From Pseudaeromonas paramecii (GTDB lineage: Bacteria; Pseudomonadota; Gammaproteobacteria; Enterobacterales; Aeromonadaceae): 64,000 nucleotides of DNA. The position numbers were made by a program, and so were the translations under genes. Numbering within the stretch: the stretch's first letter is position 1; each line of letters starts with the position of its first letter. The stretch spans positions 78,062-142,061 of the forward strand of contig NZ_BAABFC010000006.1 of the NCBI RefSeq assembly GCF_039540575.1. The letters run 5' to 3'. Below, in pieces: positions 1 through 8,552 of the stretch. A model generated the notes under the pieces. That model was not told where the DNA came from and did not search any database. It saw only the letters and a list, made by a program, of their open reading frames with translations.

Positions 1-852
1 CAGTATGCTGCCCACCAGCACAGCCAAGGCCACCCCCAGCTGCAGCAGCAGTTGGGTTTTCAGGGGGGCGAGCAGGGTGTCGGCATCCAGCAGGAACACC
101 AGCACCCACTGGCTGGAAGGTTCCTCAATGGCCCAGACCAGCTTCTTCTGCCCCAGAAACTCGACGGGAGTCAGTGATGGCTGACGGGCAATCTGCTGGA
201 TCTGGTCGGCGGAGAGTTGGGGATCCAGCTCACTGACGGGCTTGAGTACCCATTGCTTGTCGGCGAAGGCGATGACGGTGCCGTCCTTGTGGATCACCAG
301 GGTCTGGCCGTTGGCCGGCAACGGGGTCTTCTCCAGGGTATTGAGCAGGCGGGAGAGGGTCACCACCCCGGCCACCACTCCTTTGTCCACCGCCTGGGCA
401 TAGCTGACGATGAGTTCCTTCAAGGAGGCGCTGACGTAGGGCTTGGTCAACAGGATACCGCCGGCCTTCTTGGCATCGATATACCAGTCCCGCTGGCGCG
501 GATCATAACCGGTGCGGTCTATGCTGGGGTCGGCGTCGAACATCCTGCCGCTGTCATCCCCGTAGAATGCCAGGGCCAGGTTGGCGGCCTGCTGGGCCTG
601 TTGCAGGTTCTGGGTTATGTCCCCCTGGTCATAAAACTTGGCCAGGGTCTGCACGGCCGTCTTCTTACCCGCCAGCCAGGTTTCCAGGGTGATGGCACTC
701 TGCTCACCTATGCCCTTAACCGCCAGGAAGCTCTGCTGCATCAACTGGCCCTTGAGGGTGAGGTAGCTGTTCCAGCTCATCAGGGCCACCACGATAAACA
801 GCGCGGTGGCCATGGCCAGCAGAATTTTGGTCTTAAGCGAGGTGATCTGCAT
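1..852 (-). CDS. Methyl-accepting chemotaxis protein, N-terminal part (cut by window edge)
   Basis: The first 284 residues of a transmembrane chemoreceptor run off the left edge. The start is the ATG at 850-852 (MQITSLKTKILLAMATALF), giving a short cytoplasmic tail and a first membrane helix at about residues 8-26. A periplasmic region of about 230 residues follows. It contains YDPRQRDWYIDAKKAG and PYVSASLKELIVSYAQ, which are typical of dCache-type sensor domains that bind small ligands such as amino acids. A second hydrophobic stretch begins near residue 262. The HAMP and signalling domains would lie outside the window, so the chemoreceptor call rests on the sensor architecture; a sensor kinase or diguanylate cyclase with the same sensor cannot be excluded. 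Confidence 0.75.
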   Translation of the reverse strand, partial: MQITSLKTKILLAMATALFIVVALMSWNSYLTLKGQLMQQSFLAVKGIGEQSAITLETWLAGKKTAVQTLAKFYDQGDITQNLQQAQQAANLALAFYGDDSGRMFDADPSIDRTGYDPRQRDWYIDAKKAGGILLTKPYVSASLKELIVSYAQAVDKGVVAGVVTLSRLLNTLEKTPLPANGQTLVIHKDGTVIAFADKQWVLKPVSELDPQLSADQIQQIARQPSLTPVEFLGQKKLVWAIEEPSSQWVLVFLLDADTLLAPLKTQLLLQLGVALAVLVGSIL

Positions 853-1012
853 ACGGGGACATCCTTGCAAGGTGGGGGGATTCACTGGGCAGACGGATTA
901 GCTGCGTCCTGTGTTTATCGGCACAAGTATAGATAAGCACAGTCTTTTTTCTGGCTTAGTGGTGTGGATATTCGGTAAACGACGCCCTGTCGGGCCAGAA
1001 GGCTGGCGACAT

Positions 1013-1044
1013 AAAAAAAACGGGCGTCTACGACGCCCGTTTTG
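1013..1044 (-). terminator. Bidirectional-looking terminator after ybiT
   Basis: A 9-bp stem (ACGGGCGTC / GACGCCCGT) with a 3-nt loop is flanked by eight A on the left and TTTT on the right. It lies just past the ybiT stop, so its main use is leftward. Confidence 0.85.
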
Positions 1045-1067
1045 TGTTTCTGGCAACGCTGTGGGGC

Positions 1068-2663
1068 TTAGCCCTCGATGCCCTGGCTGCGCAGGTAGTC
1101 TTCGTAGTTGCCGCCGAAGTCGACGATCTTCTCCGGGGTGATCTCCAGCACCCGGGTAGCCAGGGAGCTGACGAATTCCCGGTCGTGGGAGACGAAGATC
1201 AGGCTGCCCTGGTACATCTCCAGCGCCAGGTTCAAGGACTCGATGGATTCCATGTCCAGGTGGTTGGTGGGTTCGTCCATGATGAGCACGTTGGGCTTTT
1301 CCATCATCAGCTTGCCAAACAGCATGCGGCCCTTTTCCCCCCCGGACAGCACCTTGACCTTCTTCTTGATGTCGTCCTGGCCGAACAGCAGGCGACCCAG
1401 CACGCTGCGTACCGCCTGTTCGTCATCGCCGGGCTGACGCCACTGGCTCATCCAGTCAAACACGGTGAGATCGCAGTCGAACTCTTCGGCATGATCCTGG
1501 GCATAGTAGCCAATCTTGGCATTTTCGGACCACTTGATGCTGCCGGCGTCCGGGGTCAGCTCGCCCACCAGCGTCTTGATGAGGGTGGTCTTACCCACGC
1601 CGTTGGTACCGATCACGGCAATCTTCTCGCCCACTTCCATCATCATGCGGAAGTCCTGGAACAGGGGGCCTTCATCGTAGCCCTTGGCCAGGGCTTCGAT
1701 CTCCAGGATGTTGCGGTAGAGCTTCTTCTCCTGCTCGAAGCGGATGAAGGGGTTCTGCCGGCTGGAGGCCTTCACCTCTTCGAGCTGGATCTTGTCGATC
1801 TGCTTCAGGCGCGAGGTGGCCTGCCGGGACTTGGAGGCGTTGGCGCTGAAGCGGCTGACGAAGGATTGCAGATCGGCGATCTGGGCCTTCTTCTTGGCGT
1901 TGTCGGCCAGCAGGCGCTCGCGGGCCTGGGTGGCGGCGGTCATGTAGTCGTCATAGTTGCCCGGGTAGACCCGCAGCTCGCCGTAGTCCAGATCCGCCAT
2001 GTGGGTGCACACCATGTTCAGGAAGTGACGGTCGTGCGAGATGATGATCATGGTGCTGTTGCGGCTGTTGAGCATCTGCTCCAGCCAGCTGATGGTGTGG
2101 ATGTCCAGGTTGTTGGTGGGTTCGTCCAACAGCAGGATATCCGGGTTGGAGAACAGCGCCTGGGCCAGCAACACCCGCAGCTTCCAGCCGGGGGCTACCT
2201 CGCTCATGGGGCCGTTGTGTTGCTCCAGCGGGATCCCCACCCCCAACAGCAGCTCGCCGGCGCGGGCCTCGGCGGTGTAGCCGTCGTATTCGGCGACCTT
2301 GCCTTCAAGCTCGGCGGCACGCATGTAGTCTTCGTCGGTGGCTTCCATATTGGCGTAGATGGCGTCGCGTTCGGCGATGGCCGCCCACAGCTCGGTGTGG
2401 CCCATCATCACCACGTCCAGCACCCGCATGGCCTCGTAAGCGAACTGATCCTGCTTCAACTTACCGATGCGCTCGTTGGGATCCATGGAGACGTTGCCGC
2501 CGGAGGGCTCCAGATCGCCGCCGAGGATTTTCATGAAGGTGGACTTGCCGCAGCCGTTGGCGCCGATGAGGCCGTAACGGTTACCTTCGCCGAACTTGAC
2601 GGAGATGTTCTCGAACAGCGGTTTGCTGCCGAACTGCATGGTGATGTTGCTGGTGACTAACAC
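1068..2663 (-). CDS. ybiT: ABC-F family ATPase YbiT
   Basis: A soluble 531-residue protein with two ABC ATPase domains and no membrane segment. ABC-F proteins bind the ribosomal E site and modulate translation. The first Walker A (GANGCGKST) is near residue 35 and its signature region with LLLDEPTNNLD near 180. The interdomain linker is rich in charged residues (about 235-320). The second Walker A (GTNGVGKTT) is near 357, followed by LSGGEKGRMLFGK and IMDEPTNHLD. Sequence and length match E. coli YbiT closely along the whole protein. The start is GTG at 2661-2663, preceded by AGGA about 7 nt upstream, and the N-terminus MLVTSNITMQFG matches the family. Confidence 0.95.
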   Translation of the reverse strand: MLVTSNITMQFGSKPLFENISVKFGEGNRYGLIGANGCGKSTFMKILGGDLEPSGGNVSMDPNERIGKLKQDQFAYEAMRVLDVVMMGHTELWAAIAERDAIYANMEATDEDYMRAAELEGKVAEYDGYTAEARAGELLLGVGIPLEQHNGPMSEVAPGWKLRVLLAQALFSNPDILLLDEPTNNLDIHTISWLEQMLNSRNSTMIIISHDRHFLNMVCTHMADLDYGELRVYPGNYDDYMTAATQARERLLADNAKKKAQIADLQSFVSRFSANASKSRQATSRLKQIDKIQLEEVKASSRQNPFIRFEQEKKLYRNILEIEALAKGYDEGPLFQDFRMMMEVGEKIAVIGTNGVGKTTLIKTLVGELTPDAGSIKWSENAKIGYYAQDHAEEFDCDLTVFDWMSQWRQPGDDEQAVRSVLGRLLFGQDDIKKKVKVLSGGEKGRMLFGKLMMEKPNVLIMDEPTNHLDMESIESLNLALEMYQGSLIFVSHDREFVSSLATRVLEITPEKIVDFGGNYEDYLRSQGIEG

Positions 2664-2747
2664 GGGAATATCCTATCGGGAAAAGAATGGGCGGCAGTAT
2701 AGCATGCGCTCGATCACAACTCTGCCCCTGCGTGGGGGCAGAGCGTA

Positions 2748-4148
2748 TCAGAGCGGACGGGGTTGGGTGAGCCGCAGGCTGCTCACCAGGGCCGCCAGGC
2801 TGGCAAAGCCGCCGGCGGTGATGAGGCAGGCGTGGGTGCCACCGGATGGCAGCAGGTTGAACACCAGGGCCACCAGGGCTGCTCCTGTGGTTTGCCCCAC
2901 CAGGCGGGCGGTGCCCAGCATGCCGCTGGCGCCGCCGCTGCGATGGCGCGGTGCGGCGCTGATGATGGTGTGGTTGTTGGGCGACTGAAACAGGCCAAAG
3001 CCCGCACCGCTGATGAACATACACAGGCAGATGGCCAGATAACTGGGTTGGGCGGGCAGGGCGGCCAGACCGAACAGCCCGATGGCAAAGACGCCTAGGC
3101 CGATGGCCCCCAAGAGACCGGCATGGAAGCGCTCGATGAGCCGGCCGGCGATGGGCGCCAGCAACATGGTGGCGATGGGCCAGGGGGTCAGCAGCAGGCC
3201 GGTGTCGATCTCACTCAGCCCCATGTTGCGCTGCAGGTAGAAAGGCACGGACACCATGGCCAGCATCTGGGCGCAAAACGAGGCGATGGAGGTGGCGATG
3301 GACAAGGCGAAGACCGGGATGCGCAGCAGATCCACCGGCAGCAGCGGGAAGGGCCGGCTGAGCTGACGCCGCACGAAGACGAGGCCCACCAGCAGGGTGG
3401 CCAGCAACTCCAGGAGGGTCAGCCAGAGGGGCTGATGATGGGCCAGGCCGTTAAGACCGATAAAGAAGAGGCCGAAGGTGAGGGCATTGAGCAGGCCGCT
3501 GAGCTTGTCGAATTTATGATTCTCGGCGCCACAGTTACCGGGCAGGTACTTCAGGCCCAGCACGAAGGCCAGGATGCCGATGGGCACATTGATGGCAAAC
3601 AGCCACTGCCAGGAGGCCACCGCCAGTATGCCGGCAGCCACCGTGGGGCCGGCTGCTGCCGCCACCGACACCACCAGGGCATTGAGCCCCATGCCCCGTC
3701 CTAAGCGGCGCTTGGGATAGATGAGGCGCACCAGGGCTGTGTTGACGCTCATCAGGGCAGCGGCCCCCAGGCCTTGCAGCACCCGCGCCAGGGTCAAGCC
3801 TATTAGGCTATCGGACAGGGCGCAGTTGATGGACATCAGGGTGAACAGCACCAGCCCGCCCAGATAGACCTTGCGATAGCCGATGATGTCCCCCAAGGAG
3901 GAGAGGGAGAGCAGCGTCATGGTGATGACCAGCTGGTAGGCGCTGACGATCCAGATGGAGGCGGCGGCGCTGGTATGCAGCTCGTCAGCGAGGGTGGGCA
4001 GGGCCACGTTGACTATGCTGGCATCCAGCACCGCCAGCATGATCCCCAGGGCTATGGTGACGATGGCGCCGATGCGCTGTGGCATGGGCACGCCATCGGC
4101 GGCGAGCCCCCCAAGGGGGCCGGGTTGCGGCGAGGCGGAGTGCGACAC
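2748..4148 (-). CDS. MFS drug exporter of the DHA2 type
   Basis: A 466-residue polytopic inner-membrane protein with about 14 hydrophobic segments, as in the EmrB/QacA/SmvA group of proton-driven multidrug exporters. It carries LDASIVNVALPTLADEL in helix 1 (the motif D1 region of this subfamily) and GDIIGYRKVYLGG (motif A) after helix 2. Substrate cannot be told from sequence. The longest frame starts at a GTG (4146-4148) without a clear ribosome-binding site. An ATG at 4083-4085 (MPQRIGAIVTIALG) would remove 21 non-conserved residues and is a real alternative. There is no adjacent membrane-fusion partner gene. Confidence 0.85.
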   Translation of the reverse strand: MSHSASPQPGPLGGLAADGVPMPQRIGAIVTIALGIMLAVLDASIVNVALPTLADELHTSAAASIWIVSAYQLVITMTLLSLSSLGDIIGYRKVYLGGLVLFTLMSINCALSDSLIGLTLARVLQGLGAAALMSVNTALVRLIYPKRRLGRGMGLNALVVSVAAAAGPTVAAGILAVASWQWLFAINVPIGILAFVLGLKYLPGNCGAENHKFDKLSGLLNALTFGLFFIGLNGLAHHQPLWLTLLELLATLLVGLVFVRRQLSRPFPLLPVDLLRIPVFALSIATSIASFCAQMLAMVSVPFYLQRNMGLSEIDTGLLLTPWPIATMLLAPIAGRLIERFHAGLLGAIGLGVFAIGLFGLAALPAQPSYLAICLCMFISGAGFGLFQSPNNHTIISAAPRHRSGGASGMLGTARLVGQTTGAALVALVFNLLPSGGTHACLITAGGFASLAALVSSLRLTQPRPL

Positions 4149-4198
4149 AAGAAGATCCGAATTCGGGGGCTGGGCTGCCCGCAGGCCATGGCCTCACA

Positions 4199-4675
4199 CT
4201 ACTGGCTTTTGCCAGCGTCATCAACCACTTGAGGTAGCATCTCTCCGGCATCCCTGTGCCAATGGGTCTTCTGGCCAAACACCCAGCGGTTGCTGGTGTG
4301 TTTGAGGCTGTGCAGGCTCAGGCTCCAGATCGGGTGCCGTCCCAGCCGGGCCAGGGGATGGCGCCGGCAATACAGTGCCAGGGCGGCCTTGGCGTCGCCA
4401 TCACTCAAGAGCGTGGCCTGGGCGGTGAACTGCACCCCGGCGATCTCGGTGAGCGTCTCGGGCTGGCCGCTGATGGTCCCTGCCACCCTGGGGCTTGCCA
4501 GCATGGCGGCGCCATGGCGGGTGTTGAGGCTGCTCAGCAGCAGCAAGCGCCCTTTGGTCAGATCAGCGGCGTAGAAACAGCTGGCGGCCCACAGGCCGTC
4601 TTTATCCTGGGTGGCCAGGCTCAGCACATGGTGCTGCAACAAAAACTCGGCAATCGGCTCAGGGATAGGGAACAT
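4199..4675 (-). CDS. YhbP-like protein, split-barrel FMN-binding fold
   Basis: A 158-residue soluble protein starting MFPIPEPIAEFLLQHHVLSLATQDKDGLWAASCFYAAD. This opening and WAASCFY resemble the YhbP (UPF0306) group of the pyridoxamine-phosphate-oxidase-like split-barrel fold. Members are thought to bind flavin or act as small oxidoreductases, but YhbP has no settled function. The frame stays open for 17 more codons upstream, but the ATG at 4673-4675 gives the expected family length. The C-terminal VVDDAGKSQ tail is not conserved. It sits just upstream of the MFS gene in the same direction, separated by about 50 nt. Confidence 0.7.
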   Translation of the reverse strand: MFPIPEPIAEFLLQHHVLSLATQDKDGLWAASCFYAADLTKGRLLLLSSLNTRHGAAMLASPRVAGTISGQPETLTEIAGVQFTAQATLLSDGDAKAALALYCRRHPLARLGRHPIWSLSLHSLKHTSNRWVFGQKTHWHRDAGEMLPQVVDDAGKSQ

Positions 4676-4762
4676 GATGCTGCCAAATAAAAGGGCCGGC
4701 GAACCGACCCTGGGTGACGGGCTCAAAGATGCCGCCTGCTACAGGCGGCACTCCATGGGCGC

Positions 4763-4861
4763 TTAGTCGCGGCTCATGCCCAGCAAGCTGAGCAGGCTGA
4801 CAAAGATGTTGTAGATGGAGACATACAGGCTGATGGTGGCGAAGATGTAGTAATGTGGCGA
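4763..4861 (-). pseudogene. yccA: C-terminal remnant of yccA (Bax inhibitor-1 family)
   Basis: Only about the last 32 codons of a YccA-type Bax-inhibitor-1 membrane protein remain. The reading frame gives PHYYIFATISLYVSIYNIF, then VSLLSLLGMSRD and a stop. This is the characteristic last helix of YccA, which in E. coli regulates FtsH. Going upstream, homology ends around 4861 and an in-frame TGA occurs at 4877-4879. There is no room for the missing approximately 190 residues before the tRNA-Ser at 4993. In E. coli yccA also lies next to a tRNA-Ser(TGA) gene (serT), so the neighbourhood is ancestral and the gene has been deleted from its 5' side. Confidence 0.8.
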
Positions 4862-4951
4862 TGAAGTGATGGGATTTCAACCGCCAAGGCGCAGATCCGT
4901 CGGCATTTGTCTAAAGCGTAGGCAAACTGTCGGTCTAAACCGGCGGGGCTA

Positions 4952-4980
4952 TTTACAAGCGTCCACGGGCTTTGTAGTAT
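4952..4980 (+). promoter_or_regulatory. Sigma-70 promoter of tRNA-Ser(TGA)
   Basis: TTTACA (4952-4957) and TAGTAT (4975-4980) are separated by 17 bp and followed by GCGCCCC, a GC-rich discriminator typical of stringently controlled stable-RNA promoters. The tRNA begins 13 nt after the -10 element. Confidence 0.75.
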
Positions 4981-4992
4981 GCGCCCCAAGCC

Positions 4993-5080
4993 GGAGGGGT
5001 GGCAGAGCGGCTTAATGCAACGGTCTTGAAAACCGTCGATGGGCGACCATCCGTGGGTTCAAATCCCACCCCCTCCGCCA
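4993..5080 (+). tRNA. tRNA-Ser (anticodon TGA)
   Basis: An 88-nt class II tRNA with encoded CCA. The acceptor stem GGAGGGG pairs with CCCCTCC. The anticodon stem ACGGT/ACCGT encloses the loop CTTGAAA with anticodon TGA. A long variable arm follows (GATGGGCGACCATC) and the T arm contains GGTTCAAATCC. All serine-tRNA hallmarks are present. Confidence 0.97.
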
Positions 5081-5087
5081 GATTTCA

Positions 5088-5114
5088 AGAGCGAGCCTTA
5101 GGGCTCGCTCTTTT
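5088..5114 (+). terminator. Terminator after tRNA-Ser(TGA)
   Basis: A 10-bp stem AGAGCGAGCC / GGCTCGCTCT with a 4-nt loop runs into TTTT, 8 nt after the tRNA CCA end. Confidence 0.85.
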
Positions 5115-5150
5115 GCTATGGGCGCCGCACAGTCACAGAGGGAGCACAGG

Positions 5151-5807
5151 ATGATGGACTCGGCCTTCAGCGTTTGTTTTACCCATCCGGACTTCCTGGT
5201 GCTGAACAAGGCGCCCGGCATTGGCATCCACGATGAAGAGGGCGAGCCGGGCCTCATCAACCTGGCCCGACAACAGCTGGGGCTGGAACTCTATCCCGTG
5301 CACCGGCTGGACAAGGTCACCTCTGGCCTGTTGCTGGTGGCGCGACACAAGGCGGCGAACCAGGCCCTGAGCCAGGCCTTCGCCCAGCGGCTGGTGAAGA
5401 AGCAGTACTTGGCCATCAGCGATCATAAGCCGAAGAAGAAGCAGGGTCTCATTCAGGGCGATATGGCCAAGGGGCGGCGCGGCGCCTGGCTGCTGACCCG
5501 CACGCTGGAGAACCCGGCCATCACCCGCTTCACCTCCTTAAGCCTGGGGACGGGGCGGCGGCTGTTTTTCTTGAACCCGCTGACCGGCAAGACTCACCAG
5601 CTGCGGGTGGCCATGAAGAGCCTGGGGGCCCCCATCCTGGGGGATGCCCTCTATGGTGGCAGTCCGGCCGACAGGGTCTACCTGCATGCCTGGCGCATTA
5701 GTTTTCCCTATGCCGGCCAGGATTGGCAGTTCGAGGTGGCCCCCGGCCCTGGCGAGGGGTTTGCGCAGCTGCCGGCCGACTGGATCCTGGCTGCGCCGGC
5801 CGGCTAG
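5151..5807 (+). CDS. RluA-family pseudouridine synthase
   Basis: A 218-residue enzyme that would isomerise uridine to pseudouridine in structured RNA. The RluA catalytic motif is visible as HRLDKVTSGLLLVAR near residue 57, with the catalytic Asp in HRLD. GKTHQLRVAMKSLGAPILGD near residue 150 is the second conserved motif (normally RTHQIRVH...GHPIVGD). There is no S4 domain, which fits the short RluA-like or TruC-like branch. The target (rRNA or tRNA) cannot be assigned from sequence. The start is the first of two adjacent ATG codons at 5151; an upstream in-frame ATG at 5118 adds 11 non-conserved residues and lies in the tRNA terminator trail. Confidence 0.85.
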   Translation: MMDSAFSVCFTHPDFLVLNKAPGIGIHDEEGEPGLINLARQQLGLELYPVHRLDKVTSGLLLVARHKAANQALSQAFAQRLVKKQYLAISDHKPKKKQGLIQGDMAKGRRGAWLLTRTLENPAITRFTSLSLGTGRRLFFLNPLTGKTHQLRVAMKSLGAPILGDALYGGSPADRVYLHAWRISFPYAGQDWQFEVAPGPGEGFAQLPADWILAAPAG

Positions 5808-6238
5808 CGGCCCCGACCATGCGCGCCTTGTTCCCGGAGATAAGCTGCTGCTCCAGCGGCGTATTTGTCATTTTCACGCCACCGTTGCCATCACTTGCCG
5901 GTGGCTGGCCTGATTTCCTGCTGATAAAGCGGGTGTCTTTAGTTTGTGTCAGTTTTATTTCCGCCCTGCTGCTGAATATTTGACCGGTAACGTCGCCGAA
6001 TGCCCTATTTCATCACCCTGGTTAGCTTGGGATCGGTGTGGGGCGCCAATCTGGTGCAATCTCGTCTTGTTCTGCCGGTTTTCCCCCGGTTAACTGCCTA
6101 AAAAGTTGGCCCACTATTTGCCACAGACAGGTCAAGCCTGGTGGAAGTCTCGCTAATCCCGACTTCTTGATGGCCTGCCACTAACGACGCCTTACCGGGT
6201 GTCTTGGGTTACAACTCATTAATTGCAGGGAAGAATCT
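5808..6238 (+). other. Intergenic region upstream of aapJ
   Basis: About 430 bp without a convincing gene. It holds the candidate sigma-54 promoter at 6107-6121 and a leader of about 105 nt before aapJ. Short open frames here lack ribosome-binding sites. Confidence 0.6.
6107..6121 (+). promoter_or_regulatory. Candidate sigma-54 (RpoN) promoter for aapJQMP
   Basis: TGGCCCACTATTTGC matches the RpoN pattern TGGCAC-N5-TTGC at all invariant bases: GG at 6108-6109 and GC at 6120-6121, with exactly 10 bp between. Transcription would start near 6133. Amino-acid importers of this type are controlled by nitrogen-responsive activators in several proteobacteria, so the match makes biological sense. No activator site was identified. 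Confidence 0.5.
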
Positions 6239-7270
6239 ATGGTGAATAAGCAAACTCTCGCGGCACTGGCTGTTGCAGCCGGCCTGCTGTCTATGGCCTC
6301 CGGCGCACAAGCTGCCTCCGGCGATACTCTGGCTCAGGTGATCAAGCGCGGCGAGCTGCAGTGCGGTGTCAGTGATGGTCTGCCGGGTTTCTCCAATCCC
6401 AACGCCAAGGGTGCCTGGGAAGGGATGGACGTGGACATGTGCCGCGGCGTGGCCGCAGCCGTGTTTGGTGATGCCACCAAGGTGAAATACATCCCGTTGA
6501 ACGCCAAGGAGCGCTTCACCGCGCTGCAGTCCGGCGAAGTGGACATGCTCGCCCGCAACACCACCTGGACCATGAGCCGCGATGCCACCCTGGGCCTGAC
6601 CTTCACCTCCACCAACTACTATGACGGTCAAGGCTTCCTGGTGAAGAAGGGGCTGGGGGTGAAGAGTGCCAAGGAGCTGGATGGCGCCGCCGTCTGTATC
6701 CAGGCTGGTACCACCACCGAGCTGAACCTGGCAGATTACTTCCGCGTGCTGGGCATGAAGTACACTCCCGTGGTGTTCGATACCTCTGACCAGACCGTCA
6801 AGGGTTTCGAGTCCGGTCGTTGTGACGTGCTGACTTCCGATCAATCCCAGCTGTATGCCCTGCGCATCAAGTTGTCGCAACCGGACGAAGCCCTGGTGCT
6901 GCCGGAAGTCATCTCCAAGGAGCCGCTGGGCCCGGTGGTGCGTCAGGGGGATGATCAGTGGGAGACCCTGGTGAAGTGGACTCTGTTTGCCATGGTCAAC
7001 GCTGAAGAGCTGGGTGTGACCAGCAAGAACGTGGACGAGATGAAAAAGTCCAACAACGCCGACGTGCGTCGTCTGCTGGGTCTGGAAGAACCCACCGGCA
7101 GCGTGCTGGGTGTGAAGGCGGACTGGGGCTACCAGATCGTCAAGCAGGTGGGCAACTATGGCGAAGTGTTCGAGCGCAACGTCGGTGCCGGCTCACCGCT
7201 GAAGATCGCCCGCGGCATCAATGCCCTGTGGAATCAGGGTGGCTTCATGTACGCACCGCCCATTCGCTAA
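6239..7270 (+). CDS. aapJ: General L-amino acid ABC importer, periplasmic binding protein
   Basis: A 343-residue secreted binding protein. A Sec signal peptide (about residues 1-25, ending ASGAQA) precedes GDTLAQVIKRGELQCGVSD, the usual opening of AapJ/AatJ-type type-2 periplasmic binding proteins. The conserved Cys pair typical of the family is present (CGVSDG and MDVDMCRG). It captures a broad range of L-amino acids and delivers them to AapQ/AapM. A purine-rich site (AGGGAAGA) lies just upstream of the ATG. It is the first gene of aapJQMP, behind the candidate sigma-54 promoter. Length and order match the Rhizobium aap system. Confidence 0.93.
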   Translation: MVNKQTLAALAVAAGLLSMASGAQAASGDTLAQVIKRGELQCGVSDGLPGFSNPNAKGAWEGMDVDMCRGVAAAVFGDATKVKYIPLNAKERFTALQSGEVDMLARNTTWTMSRDATLGLTFTSTNYYDGQGFLVKKGLGVKSAKELDGAAVCIQAGTTTELNLADYFRVLGMKYTPVVFDTSDQTVKGFESGRCDVLTSDQSQLYALRIKLSQPDEALVLPEVISKEPLGPVVRQGDDQWETLVKWTLFAMVNAEELGVTSKNVDEMKKSNNADVRRLLGLEEPTGSVLGVKADWGYQIVKQVGNYGEVFERNVGAGSPLKIARGINALWNQGGFMYAPPIR

Positions 7271-7351
7271 GCAGGTCGTTCGTTAAGTACTATGGAGGCC
7301 GGCCCTGGCCGGCCTCAGTTCAACCTGTCTTTGCAACTGCAGGAAACCAAG

Positions 7352-8551
7352 ATGGCAATAGAACTGACGCCAGGCCTCATCAGCAGGCTGCCGCACCGTG
7401 AGCGCTGGTTTTACAACAGTCGGGTGCGCTCCATCCTGTTCCAGGTGCTGGCCATCGCCGCCGTGGTGGGCTTCATCTACTACTTTTTGAGCAACGCCTT
7501 TCACAACATGGAAACCCGTGGCATCTCCACCGGCTTTCACTTTCTCGACAACAAGGCGGGGTTTGGCATCATTCAGAGCCTGATCCCCTACGACGAAACC
7601 TATACCTATGGCCGCACCTTTCTGGTGGGGCTGCTCAACACCCTGCTGGTCTCGGTACTGGGCATAGTGTTGGCCACCGCCCTGGGCTTTGTGCTGGGGG
7701 TGGCGCGGCTGTCACGCAACTGGCTGGTCAGCCGGGTGGCTGCCGTGTACGTGGAGCTGTTCCGTAACATTCCGCTGCTGCTGCAGATCTTCTTCTGGTA
7801 CTTCGCTGTGCTGCGCACCCTGCCGACGCCTCGGCAGAGCATCAGCCTGGGGGAGGCAGTCTTCCTCAATATCCGCGGTCTTTACATTCCGGCGCCGGTA
7901 CCCGAGGTCGGCTTTGGCTGGCTGGGCGTTAGCCTGGCGCTCGCCATCGGCCTGGCCATCGCCGTGTCCGTCTGGGCACGCCGGCGGCAGCGTTTGACCG
8001 GCCAGACCTTCCCCTCCTTCTGGGTGGGCTTGGCGATCATCGTCGTACTGCCTCTGCTGCACTTCTATGCGCTTGGCGCCCCGCTGCAGTGGGACTTGCC
8101 GACCCTCAAGGGCTTCAACTTCAAGGGTGGTATCACGATTATCCCCGAGCTGGCAGCCCTGCTGGTGGCGTTGTCCATCTACACCGCGGCCTTTATCGCC
8201 GAGATTGTCCGCTCTGGCATCCTGGCGGTGAGCAAGGGGCAGCATGAGGCGGCCGAATCCCTGGGGTTGAGCCATGGCCAGACCCTGCGGCTCGTGATCG
8301 TGCCTCAGGCGCTGCGGGTGATCATACCGCCGCTGACCAGCCAATTTTTGAACCTGACCAAGAACTCCTCCCTGGCTACCGCCATCGGTTATCCGGATCT
8401 GGTGTCCGTCTTCATGGGGACCACCCTGAACCAGACTGGCCAGGCGGTGGAAGTCATCGCCATGACCATGGCGGTCTATCTGCTCATCAGCCTAGTGATC
8501 TCCTATCTGATGAATGTATACAACGCCAAGAAGGCACTGGTGGAGCGTTAA
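7352..8551 (+). CDS. aapQ: General L-amino acid ABC importer, permease AapQ
   Basis: A 399-residue inner-membrane permease of the HisM/HisQ superfamily. The N-terminal cytoplasmic stretch and first helix (about residues 27-46) are followed by a periplasmic loop, then the conserved permease core. The EAA loop that contacts the ATPase reads EAAESLGLSHGQTLRLVIVPQALRVIIPP near residue 305. The start ATG at 7352 follows AGGAAACCAAG. The frame is open for 20 codons upstream, but those have no homology. Together with AapM it forms the heterodimeric channel; both are longer than typical polar amino-acid permeases, as expected for this subfamily. Confidence 0.93.
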   Translation: MAIELTPGLISRLPHRERWFYNSRVRSILFQVLAIAAVVGFIYYFLSNAFHNMETRGISTGFHFLDNKAGFGIIQSLIPYDETYTYGRTFLVGLLNTLLVSVLGIVLATALGFVLGVARLSRNWLVSRVAAVYVELFRNIPLLLQIFFWYFAVLRTLPTPRQSISLGEAVFLNIRGLYIPAPVPEVGFGWLGVSLALAIGLAIAVSVWARRRQRLTGQTFPSFWVGLAIIVVLPLLHFYALGAPLQWDLPTLKGFNFKGGITIIPELAALLVALSIYTAAFIAEIVRSGILAVSKGQHEAAESLGLSHGQTLRLVIVPQALRVIIPPLTSQFLNLTKNSSLATAIGYPDLVSVFMGTTLNQTGQAVEVIAMTMAVYLLISLVISYLMNVYNAKKALVER

Positions 8552-8552
8552 C

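Noticed and set aside
1044..2660. A 538-codon plus-strand frame across ybiT, and similar long antisense frames across aapM (8487-9644), fadJ (31722-32621), rimO (37966-40128) and frmA (49673-51004)
   Set aside because: All are His/Gln/Gly-rich shadows of well-recognised genes on the other strand, as expected in GC-rich DNA.
2719..2742. CTCTGCCCC / GGGGGCAGAG hairpin after the MFS gene as a terminator
   Set aside because: A good stem, but there is no run of T on either strand, so intrinsic termination is not supported.
4871..5088. GATTTCAA at 4873-4880 and again just after tRNA-Ser(TGA) at 5081-5088, as a possible pair of attachment sites
   Set aside because: Only 8 bp match, none of the tRNA 3' end is duplicated and no integrase gene is present.
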